In this document: positions 32,288 to 44,050 of the stretch, one piece after another
How the letters are laid out: each line of letters starts with the position of its first letter
Numbering within the stretch: the first letter of the stretch is position 1
Translations under genes and position numbers: made by a program
Origin: Perkinsus chesapeaki
Taxonomy: Eukaryota > Perkinsozoa > Perkinsida > Perkinsidae
Direction of reading: 5' to 3'
Assembly: GCA_013115145.1 (NCBI GenBank)
Contig: JAAPAO010000116.1
Coordinates: 1-64,000 of the forward strand
Length of the DNA: 64,000 nucleotides
Notes under the pieces: model-generated
The model's database searches: none
What the model saw: the letters and a program-made list of their open reading frames with translations, nothing else
Told to the model about the DNA's origin: nothing

Positions 32288-33941
32288 ATGTCCCCCGCGT
32301 CTCTGCCACCGCTACCTGACATCACCTTACCGGAGCACGCCTTCGATGTTCGATTTCATCCAGCTGAGCAACTTGTAGCTTCGGCGACAATTTCAGGCGA
32401 CATTCTTTTCCACACGTGGGTGCACGCATCAACCTAAGATTCTTCTCAAGTCCGCAGATACGATCAAGATTCCCGCGAGGTCGAAAAGGTGGGGCACTTC
32501 CACACTCATCGACAAAGCTGTCGAACAGTTCGATGGCAGCCAGTGCGAGGCGACTGGATAATGACAGGATCGGCGGATGGAACGTAATAGTTTGCTCTAC
32601 CAACTTTCGCCTTGTTAAAGATACTGCATTAAACAAGTAAACAATGATTATAAGGTGGATATGATTGCCCGACGGCCAAGTGTGAAAATGGGCAGATGAT
32701 CCACTGGAAGTCGGGGACCGATTCTCCGCTGCTGAATTTTAATTTAATCAGTTTTAGTGGCCAAAAAAGTCCTTCTCGCCCTCACCGTGTTTCTGGCCCC
32801 TCAGAGTAGCGCAGAACGATCGATCCGGTCAGCGACTTTGGCAGTCCTCGAAGATGGACGCTGGCGTCTCTACCTTCGAAGTAGTCAACGAAACAGGCTT
32901 AGCTGTTGCAGGATCGGACGAGGGTCAGATTGTAGGTTTTGATCCGAGAATAAAGGGGAAGAATAGTAATAAAGTGGTCGGGGAAATTACCGAGCCTACG
33001 GGCTTCCCAAGTTCATGTCTTCTGAGATATCGTCTTCGCGGGGCCTTTGTGAAATTGCGATTTAGACGTCTCGCGAGTAGCGTGTCTTGATGGATGAATA
33101 CCTATACTGGCACTGTGTGTGAGTCTATTCTTATTCTACTCTTCCGTGTGATCGGTCTTGGCCTGGCTTTCCGAATTCGCTTCTTCTAGGCGCGGTGGTG
33201 AAGTTCGGCGATGAGGATCGCCAAGAGGACTTCATCACTCAGTTGCTTGTCGAGAATGACGGGAAGTCGTTGCTGTCCACTTGCGGTGATGCAACCCTCG
33301 CCTGCTACGACTTAAGATTCAACAAGCATAAGTTGAAGGCTATGAGCGACTCCCAGGAGAGCGAGCTCCTGTCGATGTGCATTGTGAAAGAAGGCAAGAA
33401 ACTGCTCACTGGTGACCAAAACGGAGTAGTGGGCATCTGGAACTATGACTTCTGGGGTGATGTGCGGGACAGAATCACCCACATGCAGAATGTGACGTCG
33501 ATCGACAATATGATTGCTTTGGACGACTCGACGGTTATTTGTGGGGGAGGTGACGGATACGTTCGCGTTTTCACGGTTTTCCCGAACGCTGTCCGTGGGG
33601 TTCTGGGAGGGCATACGGAGGCTAGCACGGGCAAGGTGATGGCCGCAGAGATTGAGGGCATGCATGCTGACCTCGATGAAGGATTGGTGGCGACGGTCGG
33701 ACAGGATTACCGTGTGAAGTTTTGGAAGGTCGAGGATGCTCTAAGAATGGCGAGAGGCGAGGGGAAGGAGTCTGACAGTGAATCGGATGAGGAGGAAGGA
33801 CCGAAGGAAAAGCTGACGAAGGCAAAACGACAGAAACTTAAACGAAAGGCGGCTCAGGTCGGCAAGTTGAAAAACACGGCGAGCGTCAACGCGAAAAAGG
33901 CGAACACGAAGGCCTTCTTCCGCGACCTTGACGACCTTTAA
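32288..33941 (+). CDS. WDR55/Jip5-like WD40 protein (ribosome biogenesis)
   Basis: Exons 32288-32415, 32458-32583, 32805-32965 and 33190-33941 join in phase to 388 residues. Introns 2 and 3 (221 and 224 nt) were chosen because only these sites keep the frame and the WD40 pattern. The first exon starts a repeat typical of the family (FDVRFHPAEQLVASATISGD), followed by MTGSADGT, LAVAGSDEGQIVGFDPR, LLSTCGDATLACYDLR, LLTGDQNGVVGIWNY, VICGGGDGYVRVF and VATVGQDYRVKFWKV, which makes about seven blades. The C-terminus is acidic then Lys-rich, with KLKRKAA, as in nucleolar WDR55/Jip5 proteins, which act in 60S and rRNA maturation. Exons 2-3 are less certain than the long last exon. It fits well with midasin further right, another 60S factor. 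Confidence 0.75.
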
Positions 33942-34340
33942 CGTTCTCTACGTACTTTATACTGGAAGTGTTTGGTTACTCAATTTTAAGGGAGTTACGA
34001 CCGCAGTTGTTGTTTGGGCAGCGATGACGTCGTTTAGTCCAGCGGGTGCCTCAGGGGTGACAGAAGGGGTGAAAGAATTCAGAGAACCGAGAATGATCTT
34101 GTCTTTGCGCAGGCCGTTCTCATACCTCAACCCAGTGCTCGAGATATTGTCAACCAGTCTATAATATTGCGGAGATCAATATCTCATACGGGCTTACCAC
34201 CGGGAACGTTCGGTGAGATACCGTGGAGTGTCGCAGGACGGCAGCGATAACGGTTTGAGGATAGGTCCGAAAATGGCGCAACGTCGAGTGACGGAACACA
34301 AGGAGACAGAAAGTAGACCATATCGTTCACGCAAAAGTAG

Positions 34341-35252
34341 GCGATTTTCGAAAGATCTCGGATCGATAGTCCGAGCTCAGGCTTGTCCAAGGACCCCCAC
34401 AGCGGAGCTGTTGATCACTTACTGTATCTTATCGAACCACCAGTAACCGCGCGCAGTGTCGAGGAGTTCAGGCTGCAGTTTGGTGTGTTACTTGACACAT
34501 TAAGGGAGCTGGAGGTAAGAGTCATCGAGGGAATGCTGGAGAATTGAGTTCAGATGAGAGACGAGGATAGATCGCAGGCTCTGCGGGAATGTAACCGATT
34601 GAAAGCTCGATTGAAGGGGGAGACGCTTTATAGGAAGGAGCTTGGCGCGGCACGGGAAGGCTTATGTGAAGAGGTGCAGTCACTGCAGGATGACGATCTT
34701 AGTGACGACCTGGCTGCAGTTGAGAAATCGACATGAACTCCTGAACAGTCGGTTGAGGAGTTTAGAGAAGGTGGAAGATGCCATACAGTCCGCAACAGAG
34801 TCGAACGAGAGGCTTCGGGAAAGTATACGGAAGACCGATGCCGAGATCGGAAAGACGCAGAAAATCGTAACTGCCAAGCTGACGCTGGCGTCGTCGAGGT
34901 TTCCTGGCAGGATGAAAGTTATCGCCGCCGAGCAGCCGAACTGTATAAGGAGATAAAGAGGCTGGTCGATAATGGGGATAGCGACGTCGCTTCAGCAAGC
35001 GGCGTCACGTCACGCTCAATGTGAGTTCACCAAATTTTGTCTTGTTATTCCTCGAGCACTGCTGTTCATCATGTGGCGAGTATCTGGTGCAGGTCCTCTG
35101 AGAAGAGTTCAGAGCCTCCCCGAATGAGCATCATCTCTAATATGCTTCTAGACGCCGATGGTGACTCAACTGACGGCCAGTCGTCCGATTATTCGGCGAG
35201 TGAAATCTCATTAGAGCTGGCGCCTCGTAAAGTGGAAGTCGTAAACTTGTAG
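34341..35252 (+). CDS. Coiled-coil protein, 5' end unresolved
   Basis: Exons 34341-34514, 34554-34673, 34720-34866, 34911-35020 and 35093-35252 form one open frame of 236 residues across introns of 39, 46, 44 and 72 nt. Residues from VEEFRLQF onward (RELE, then ALRECNRLKARLKGE, LRNRHELLNSRLRSLEK, IRKTDAEIGKTQKI, RRRAAELYKEIKRL) have heptads and charge typical of a long coiled coil; the tail is Ser/Asp-rich. The first exon has no ATG, so more exons lie upstream, perhaps starting with the ATG at 34024, which I could not join convincingly. The pattern (a conserved HLLYLIEPP block then coiled coil) could suggest a structural or kinetochore-type subunit, but I do not recognise it. Confidence 0.55.
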
Positions 35253-36271
35253 AACAGCAAGAAAGCAGTTGCGCTTTTCTGACCTTAATTGGTATCTTTT
35301 ACTCCGAGGCTTACGCCTTGATACCTTGTCGCTCCGTCATGTCGTCCATTCAACATGACATTTGTTGTCTTTTTTATTCTGTCCCGCTTTGTGTTATTGC
35401 AGTAGTGGAGCTGGTATGTTCGGCTAGGCCAACTATTCCTACCGGTGCCCCATGGTTTGCGCTGTGATCGCCACACAATTAAAACCGTGTAATGTTCTCA
35501 GAGGAGCTAATCAGTATTGTCGACCATGCTTGATCGAATGATCTATGTTAAGGCCTTCCATCGCCGATCTGTACGTTTGGTCGGCAGGGTTTACGCTGTG
35601 AAGTTGATGCTTCGGAACTCCAACGATTAGCTACGGCTTAATAAGCTATAGTGCTCTCGTTACCAAATACCCCTCACGAACCCAAAGTCTGAAAAGCGGT
35701 CTATTTCGCCACAAACTCGAGCCAAGCTCGTTGGTAATGTGATCGACGCGACTACCCACCGAGACTCGGTGGGTAGTTGCATTGCAAATGCAGATCTAGC
35801 ACGATCTAGCTTACACAGACATTTATCTGGCAACACGAGTGGACGAATGAGGGATCGACTCCGGCTCGAGCTGTACTTACAAGCACTCGGGCTTACCAAA
35901 TAACAAGTGAGACCACCTAGTGAGACGTATATCGAATTAAATTCGTATTCGCACATTTCTGACAGCGCATCGATCACATTCACCTCGGTCTAAAGAGCTT
36001 AATATTGTCACCAGTGCTTAAGAAGCCACTTTTGGTTGCCTCCGTAATGTGAATGACTTCCACGCTCCATGAAGAAGCTACTTAAAGGGGACTCTCTAAA
36101 TCTGTTTGAGACCAGTCTGTGTGTAGGGTTCCCATAATAGGGACGTAAACGGTACGCAACTCTAATCTATTCAACAATACTATAACACAGGGAACATCAT
36201 ATAGCATGCTTAGACCACAACAGAATGGTCAACAAGCTCAGAATGATTGACTAAGTTGATAAAAAAGATCG
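35253..36271. other. Gene-free spacer
   Basis: No supportable gene. The minus-strand frame at 35660-35983 has no domain and no paralogue. The right part resembles the 3' flank of the paralogous gene at 41.6 kb (gggaacatcatatagcat versus ggtgaacatcgtataacat near 41,560). Confidence 0.45.
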
Positions 36272-37765
36272 TCAGTCTTCAAAGGCACCTTGACAAAAAA
36301 AGGAGCGAACAAGTGTGTCTCTGATCTTCCTTCTCCTCAGCCACGATCGTATAGGCTTGAACTGGGCTGAAATAGAGAAAGTGTGACATATTATAGTACA
36401 GGGTAATAACAACAGTCTGATCGTTATCATCCAAGCCCATATGAGGAGACACGCGATTGCCGGCTTACAGCACTTTATGACCGGCAGCTCTATGTCAGGT
36501 CCGTCTGGAAGGTGAGCACGGAAGCTTCTCATGGCAACGTTTTCGAAGTTAGCAGCGAAATGTTCGTCTTTCAAGTTGAGAATGACTTTTACGTCATTAA
36601 TAACACTATCTTTCACGTCGTCCACCACACTCGCTCTATATTCAGACGACTTGTACATAAAGGAAACACAAGCGTCTCTCAGTTGTTTGATAGTAATCTT
36701 CTCCTCGGTGAAGTCCGCGACATGTTCGCGGTTTCTAGCTTCAATATCGTACAAAGCAGTAGCGTTGAAGTTCCAGCTATATGGGTCTGAATCTTCTCTG
36801 AAAGAGCGGAGGAACCAATAAAATCGGTCTATCGGTGAGAGTCTAAACATGCCGACTCTTTCTTACCGATTTTGCCAACTCCTCCAGTAGGACTTAAATT
36901 CCATAGAAGATATCCTGAGACCTTCTGAAGGATATCTCATCGCCAAGTTGACTCTATACCGTGCTGCTTCCTGAGAGTTTATGAAGAATATCCAGTGATG
37001 GTCGTTCCAACAACAGCGGTGTTACGGGAAGCCACGTGGGCCGCTTGGCAATGGTAACTTACAATCTATGATACTTACTTCTGTCCTATGCACTCTTAGT
37101 GGGCCACCGTTGTTCACCATAAAGAGAGAGTCATTCGAGGTAGCTTCAAATGAGCAACCATAGCTTCGTCTTTCGGTTTCGTCAACTCTCTTCGCGAACA
37201 TTCCAAAGCTTGCATTAAATGCCAATTTTTTCCAATTCAGTGCCTATTTGTGTCACAGGTAAGACGCGGATGCCTCGCAGAGCATCTCTGTTCGTCAGTA
37301 CTAGTTGATGATACTGCAGATTCTCTTCGAGTGCCAGACTAATGAGATTACGAGACTTTAAAATGCACCAGTTGATTTCGACGGAATCAAAACGCTTAGG
37401 AAAATCGAGCATCAGCAGCTCACCTGGTATTATATGTTAGGCGACTTATGTCCGTATAGGTCGGCTGATTCGACTTACTAATTGTGTAACCAAACGTGAT
37501 CTGAAGAACCAAGCTGCATGGCTCGTCGGCCGCCATCAGTTTTCGTATCCTAGCCTTACCTTGTCAAAGCCAAAACGATCTATATTCTCGTACTCGTGCG
37601 TTCTGCGTTCAGGTAACTACGAGCAAGATGTAATCGTTCTACTCAGCGAAGATCGGGAAATGACACCTCCGAGTCTTCAAGTGGACTTGCAGAGATTCTC
37701 TCGCCTGTATAAGTTGAGATGATCAGACAGATACTTACAGATCGGGGAAGCGAATGATAGAGCAT
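36272..37765 (-). pseudogene. Unrecognised tandem family, copy C (frameshifted)
   Basis: Aligned exon by exon with the copy at 41638-42922: 37765-37739, 37704-37643, 37602-37560, 37500-37424, 37338-37079, 36970-36867, 36797-36469 and 36366-36272. Conserved blocks include LQVHLKTRRC, THEYENIDRF, ITFGYTIS..YTDI, YHQLVLTNRDALRGI, RRSYGCSF, ISSMEFKSYW and DFTEEKITIKQLRDAC. The 260-nt fifth exon is out of frame with its 262-nt partner: the first half reads to a stop near 37215, the second half (from LAFNASFG) is in another frame. A run of six A's on the minus strand (near 37229-37236) is the likely place, as a real mutation or an assembly error. A hydrophobic stretch near 36,370-36,465 is an in-frame intron, not a membrane segment. 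Function unknown. Confidence 0.55.
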
Positions 37766-38089
37766 GATAGCGGAGCTAAAATCTAGATTGAGTCTTGCGT
37801 AGACACGGGTCTTTTCACTACTCATGGCGCGAGTTATCCCCATTGCTCTGTACACAGTAAAGACAATTAAGAGAAAGATACAAAGAGATACTTCCCGGAA
37901 GGGCGTGAACGCTATGGCAAATTCAACAACTCTTGTTTGAACTTCGTATTTGCTGGATGGTGATTCGACTTAAAAAGGTGCACAGTAGATACGCGACGTA
38001 GACCTGCGGACGGACCAACGCAGCAAACAGGTGTCCATATAAGAACCAACTTATGAGGCTCATCCTCTCAATGATACTAGTTCCTAATA

Positions 38090-38308
38090 TTATAGCTCAC
38101 AGTGCTCCGCAACAACTGCACGATCTCCTCTGTGTCTCGTGTCTTCAGTCACTAAATTGGCCCGCCGACTGTCCGTCTCGTCTCCCAAGAACGAGACTTG
38201 ACAAATGAAGGACTTGTTGGTTCTGATCCCGATGGCCAATGACACGGGTGCATCGGCAAAGTGTAACAAGTCAGCCTTATAAGAATCCTCTCCCACATCA
38301 GAGTGTTT
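38090..38308 (-). CDS. Possible exon of an unknown gene
   Basis: An open minus-strand frame (GEDSYKADLLHFADAPVSL, then TNKSFICQVSFLGDET) with protein-like composition and a candidate donor (gtgagc) near 38100. It lies between copy C and the relic at 38476-38620. I could not join it to other exons, and it has no match in copy D. Confidence 0.2.
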   Translation of the reverse strand, partial: KHSDVGEDSYKADLLHFADAPVSLAIGIRTNKSFICQVSFLGDETDSRRANLVTEDTRHRGDRAVVAEHCEL

Positions 38309-38475
38309 GACAATTCACCTTAGATACAGTAGAATCTACTGGGTAGATAGCTAGAACAATGTCGCACAGGGCTGTACCGTCGAGGCTCCAGCGAATGTAT
38401 GTTGTCTCGGGAGGCGGAGTCGATTGAATCGGCCGAACGGTTAGGCCCTAACCGTTAGGGTCTAACCGATCCTTT

Positions 38476-38620
38476 GCCTTTCTCACCGATCTTCGTCATT
38501 CCTCCTGTAGGAATTGAGTTCCATAAAAGATCCCCCGAGTCTGAGACATTCTCATCGTAAATTTGATTCTACACCTTGCTACGACTCCCTGAAAGTTGAA
38601 GAAAAGATATCCAGTGATTA
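38476..38620 (-). pseudogene. Relic of a third member of the unknown family
   Basis: Nucleotide similarity to the sixth exon of copy C and its adjoining intron ends (36860-37000) is clear: ttctcaccgat, cctcctgtagga, gttccataaaagat, tctcatcg and agatatccagtgat occur in the same order. The coding frame is broken. The gene order shows copies C, relic and D once stood in tandem. Confidence 0.6.
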
Positions 38621-38640
38621 CCAATTGGTAGGTTGAGTGA

Positions 38641-41637
38641 GAAGTAACGGTCAATCTTTTAAACGAAAGTTACAAAAGGACTACCATATTTCCTTGAAAG
38701 ACCCATCATTCGGCCGTTCTCTAGTGAGAACTCTGAACTCGATGAGACGGGAAACAAAGGGTTCAGATGGATGCTCCTAAACTCAATTTTTGTTTATCTT
38801 AAAACTAAATTCGTTAAGGCTTTCTTTATCCCTCTCCCGTCTAAATAGCCAATTTTGAATAGAAGACACGTAACGAACGTCTTGCAGTAAGGCTCTTACT
38901 CCCTATTTCTCTCGTCTGTGTAGGCGAGTATCACTTACACCGTGTTAGTACAAGCCTCAGGAAAAGTTATTGAGGTGTAGGTTCTACACTGTAGACACGG
39001 AACAGCGGGGAGACTGAGGAATCGCTGAGTACTCCAAGTTGAAGTCCTAAGCGTGTCCAGAATGCATACTTTTAGTCAGAGGGAAGTTCGCGTGAGATGC
39101 GTGGAGTCTTTACACCTTCCAGCTCTACTTGCATTAGGGCCAAGACATGAAAAATGTGTCTTGAACAACTCCTGTGCGGACAGCTTTCTGAGGCGCTACG
39201 AAGAGGAGTTGCTGGCGCCAAGTGGCAACTCGCATATGATTGCGCTTCAGGTCACATCCAACGTTGCCCTACACCTTTTCCCATGCAATGTTATACGGCA
39301 GAAATAAACACCATGAATTTGATGCGCAAGTTTGATAATGTTATACAGTACGCATTGTAAACTACGCAAGAACGTCAACGTGCTACAGTGTAGCAGCTAC
39401 ACGAATGTAACTTCGCCGGAGTTGAATTCAGGTGAGGCACCACGCTGCAATGGTACGTTCAAGTTTGACACCTCCAGATTCTGGAGTCCAGAAGCAACTC
39501 TCATCAACTTTCTACATTGAAGAGTAAATATGTACAGTATGCAGAATACAGTAAACTTGAGTGTGTCTATACGAGCTCAAGTTTGTGCTGGAGAATCGGG
39601 CTCCAGTATTATGCGTTGCTAACTCAGTTAGCCAAACTACGGCCTTCCTTGTGGTAGCCCACAGTGGATCACGCTACATGCTTTACCATCGAGAGTCCGA
39701 GCATTTACTCAAGTATTCGAGGGAGCTTGCTTTCGCTCAAGACTTGTTTCTTGGCATTCGCTCAAGGCTATTGTTACTCATTGTACCGTGCTTGTACACG
39801 CGTATGCAGCTCTTCACCTTGCGAGTACTTGATCAAAATAGAAACAGTCCTCTCCGGCTTTTCTTTGAGTATATGAATATGGCTTGGCTAGACTATCCAT
39901 TCCCCATTGGCTGTCCTCTCGCCTTGGGCCTGCTGTTACTTACGAAGCGTGCGCGTAGTGGCCCGAAGGTCGCTTGAAGACTTCTCATGTTGTTGCTACT
40001 AAAGCTGGTTATTGTAGTTCTTCAGAGATGAACGACAGGTTGAGATGTTGTCTTTTTCAGTCATTCAATTTCCACCCTTCGACTACGCTCTTCACTTCAT
40101 CATCTACCTTATGATCAATAGTCTTATCTACTTCGGTGCGGGTGAGCTTCTAAGACATCCCGAGTATGATAACACTCCTGGCATTCGTGCACTTACCCAC
40201 AGGAGTGACTGTGAGTTCTGTGCGGCCTGTCTTGGAGGCGCGGCTGCAGACCCTTTTCTATATGTGCCTTGCTTCTCAATTTTCGGAAAGTGTACCGTAA
40301 GATGTACAGATTGCTGTTCATCATAAGGACGGCATCTATCTCTATCAAAGAGTATCCCTTCTTCACTCATTATAGTTCGTTTAGTCGTATGCTTAGTACA
40401 ATGATGCTGCTGCTAGCATAGTAAGCCTAAGCTTGAGCCGTTACGAAGCACAGAGTGTTTATCGACCTTGCTAGAGCTTACACGGGTCTGGCGTCTCTAA
40501 CAATGAAAGCGCATGAAGAGATTGCTACAAATCTTACCTGTCCTTGATGTCCCTCTTCTTGATCATTCTCAGATTTCACGACATTTCTTCTCTGACTCAT
40601 TTTTGCGTTAGTAACGCAGCATTGCACTACCATCCATATATCCCATAGAAGACTAATTCTCCCCTATCAAGGCTCGCATTGACAATAGTGCATGCTGTGA
40701 TTGGGATGTCTCGGTATCTTGGTAAAAAATTGGGATGGGCCACAGAGCACGATACAGCCAGCATCAATAGCTCTCAGCGTCGGGCGATAAGCTTTCAAGA
40801 CTTTTGCAGCTTCAGGTGGCCGAAGAACAGTTCTTCCCAGCGATTTCAAACTTCAAAGCAACTTCATCATGAGGATTGGATTTACTAGCTAATTAGATAA
40901 CTAGTAACTACTAACTAATAACTAGTTAACAAGGCCTGCGGCGGCACACTGCACTTTAATACACGTGACTTGTAATCGTAAAAAAACAAATTGTAATTGT
41001 AAACAGTACGACCAGTAAAGCCAGTGGAACACCGGTTTAATCTAGTTGCTTTTCAGCTTTGCATTTGCATGATAGAAATAAATGCACCAACGTTATGCTG
41101 TAGCGTAGGTGAATTATAACGGTTTTATATTGTGCATGCTATGCGACGTAATGTATCGTGCGTAATGCTCATACTTCTCGGCCCGAGGAGCTCAAGTTAG
41201 TAGTATTGCCGGTCGAAGCAGGACCGTCGAAAATTGTGTCGGGTGAATATCTACATGTCTGAGCCAGTTTCTACATATTGGCCGCCGCCGCAACTTGACT
41301 CTCAACTCAATGACATTTCCGCTCTCTTGCCGAGGAATTAAGATGGGCAAATCCACAAAGGGCGGGTTAAGTTGGTTCAGTTTCGCAATTCGAAATTTCT
41401 TCTTAATTGCTCCATTTAGGCGATTAAGATAGAATTTGGTCGCCCCATTGAGTTCACTCCAACATTCTCGAATTCAAGTTGCGGACAATAGCGTTGATCA
41501 GGAATAAAAGTAACCAACACTGACTGAATATTACTTAGCACAACCATGGTATTTAACGTTTGGTGAACATCGTATAACATGGGTAAAGGTAATTAATAAA
41601 TTTGATATAAAGTGATGGCTGATGCTGTTGTTCCTCC
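38641..41637. other. 3-kb stretch without a supportable gene
   Basis: Plus-strand frames at 39561-39977 and 40045-40326 are the longest; the second has cysteine pairs near its end (CEFCAAC, CTDCC). Neither has a known domain, a signal peptide that convinces, or a paralogue. About 40,880-41,000 is AT-rich with short actag repeats. The last ~100 bp resemble the 3' flank of copy C. Confidence 0.4.
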
Positions 41638-42922
41638 TCACTGCCTCTTGTTCGATCTAGACCACTTTTTAAACATATCCAGTACTGGCACTTCATTGTC
41701 AGGTTCGTTCGGCAGATGTGCATGAAAAGTCTTCATCGCAGATTTCACAGTCACAGGGAGGATAGACTTGGATTCCAGATCAAGAACAGCTTCTATATCT
41801 TCAAGTATGCTATCTCGAACGACCGTAGCCCTATTGAGCCCCAAAGATGAAGAATATATGAAGGAAAGACACGCCTTCCTCAACTGCTCGAGGGTGATAC
41901 TTTCTTCTGTGAAATTCGCAACACACTGGCGGTTTCTTTTCTCAATTTCGTGCAGGGCTGTTTTGTTGAAGTTACTGTGATACCACCTTGCATTACGGCT
42001 GAGACAGCAGGATTGATCGAACCACTCAAGTTACATATTCTCTCACCGTTGTTCGAACCTATCCCAGTACGATTTGAATTCCATGGAAGATATTGTGAGG
42101 CCTTCTGGAGGGTGCGTCATCGTCAAATTGATTTTATACTGTGCCATGACTTTCTGAGGATCACACCACGAACACTAGGATATCTCAAGTCTGACAACAG
42201 CGCTGCAACGGGAAGCCAGGCGACCATTTCCTTGCCATCAACTTACGGTCACTGGCAAACATCCTTTTATACTTACTCTTGTATGTATAAAGCGTGGGCC
42301 GCCGAATAAGCCGTCGAAGCGCATAAGTTCTTGTCTGAGTTCAGCTGTAAAGGAGCACCCATAGCTTTGTCTTTCCTTTTCATTCACTTTATTAGTAAAT
42401 GTATCAGTAGACGCTCTCATTGTCGACGTTTCCGATGGCTTCCCTGTCGGAGTCAGCGGCACAACAGGAATGTCCCGCAGCGCATCCCTATTCACCAGGA
42501 CTAGTTGATGATAATGCAGCTTCTCCTTTGATGCGGATCTGATTTAATATTCCACAGGCTCTCAAGACAGATGGGAAAACGAGCTCGAATCGACTACCTG
42601 TTATAGATCCTAATTCGATCCATGTCCGTATAGGTGCGTTTGTCTGCAATAACTTGATAACCGAATGTAGCCTACCAAATAATAAATACAAGCAGTTCAC
42701 TAGATGCCATTCGTACCGTCTCGAAGGTAGAATCAGTATCATACTTGTACCCATACGTTCTACGTTCAAGTGTCTGACAAGAGCCAATTGCTTTACAACG
42801 TATTGATGGGAAGTTGGCACCTCCGAGCTTTCAGATGGACTTGCAGACATAACTTTGCTTGTGTGAGATGATATTATTATCAGACAGATGATGCTTACAG
42901 GTTGAAGATACGAAGTAAACAT
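41638..42922 (-). CDS. Unrecognised tandem family, copy D (intact)
   Basis: Exons 42922-42899, 42852-42800, 42759-42717, 42671-42598, 42538-42277, 42153-42047 and 41998-41638 join in phase to 307 residues. Comparison with copy C supports each border; in exon 2 most differences between C and D are silent in the frame LQVHLKARRC, which rejects the alternative signal-peptide-like reading frame across the first intron. Later blocks are YTDMDRI, YHQLVLVNRDALRDIP, RQSYGCSF, ISSMEFKSYW, FTEESITLEQLRKACLSF and TFHAHLPNEPD. The first exon encodes only eight residues, so the true start may lie in an upstream exon. There is no membrane segment or domain I know. It appears to be a lineage-specific family. 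Confidence 0.6.
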
Positions 42923-44050
42923 GATAGCCCCAAAGAAACTATACGGAATCTTCCGGGTGGACAAAAACCAGTATGATGGGTTATCTATCACTCCCTGTCT
43001 GGAATTACAACCATTTTGAGACCCGGTCTTAAGATGGTTGTAACTGTAATACTGGTGACTGTAATGGTGCAGTGTTCTTATATGTACTCAACAGTGTGGA
43101 TAGCGTGAAGTAGGTAAATGTATAGAACACTTACAGGCCAGATGAAGAGATAGAACAAATATCCCGCGGGGAGCAATAGCTAAGCTAAGGTTCCGCGATG
43201 TTTACGGGACAACTATTGTAACAAATGCCTAACTGTTAATGCAGTCTATATTATGGACAGTGCAACGGTCCATGATATTTCCGTAAACGCTTGAGAAGTT
43301 CATTCATATTGCCGTATGATAATTAACGCTTGTCTACAAAGCTTAATTGCACTTAGACCCCATCAGGGGGGAAGCCTGGTAATCATATTGTTAAATGACG
43401 GAGAACAGACAGCTAGAAGGAGTAGTTCAGGCTTAATCAACGAGACAGTGGGGTCGTTCAATAAACCAATTTTGGATTCCAGAACTGCTTTTTACTCATA
43501 GAATGTGATGATAGAATCGATTCCGAATCCCAGAAGTGATTTAATGAACATGAAGAGTATATTCAAAATACCCCTCAAGCATCCGAGGAAAATATTTCAC
43601 GGCAAGCGAGGAAACTATAGATGCAGAGTCGGAATGAGTCTCATAAGCTCGACAGATTGACACTTGTTTGGTAAAAGCGGCCGTGTTTGTAGTATAAACC
43701 AAGCCCCCTGTGGGCTTACACACATTGGGACCAGCCCCACATCAACCCGACCGAGTGTCCTCAGAAAGGAGAGCAAATGATATCATCGGCTTTCGAAAAT
43801 CAGTACGAAGGCGTTCAATTATTTGCCTGTTTGTCAAGGAAAGTGTTGATCCGCACGAACCATTCTGGCCTCGCCCGAAAAAATAGCTAATCGATAGTTT
43901 AGCCATGACAGAACCTACCGAAAAAGCGAACAATCAAACCGCCCAGGTTCGATTCCCAGTCGCGTACTTTTTAATGTTATAACATCTATTGAACGCAACT
44001 GTTGTGTTAAAGTACTAAATGCATAATAATAGTTTCTCTTTCATTTCCTA
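42923..44050. other. Spacer, tRNA-like B-box fragment
   Basis: No gene. A B-box-like ggttcgattccc occurs at about 43,948 without an A box or foldable arms, so I do not call a tRNA. The right edge is the 5' flank of the midasin gene. Confidence 0.45.

Noticed and set aside
36370-36465. Hydrophobic membrane-like segment near the C-terminus of copy C
   Set aside because: It coincides with a 102-nt GT..AG intron that is a multiple of three; the pyrimidine-rich intron reads as Leu/Ile/Phe. Copy D has no such segment.
37690-37739. Signal peptide at the start of copies C and D
   Set aside because: The hydrophobic reading runs through the first intron. Differences between C and D are mostly silent only in the spliced frame (LQVHLK), which removes the hydrophobic stretch.
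43948-43970. tRNA or SINE from a B-box match
   Set aside because: Only the B box is present; no A box or stems upstream.
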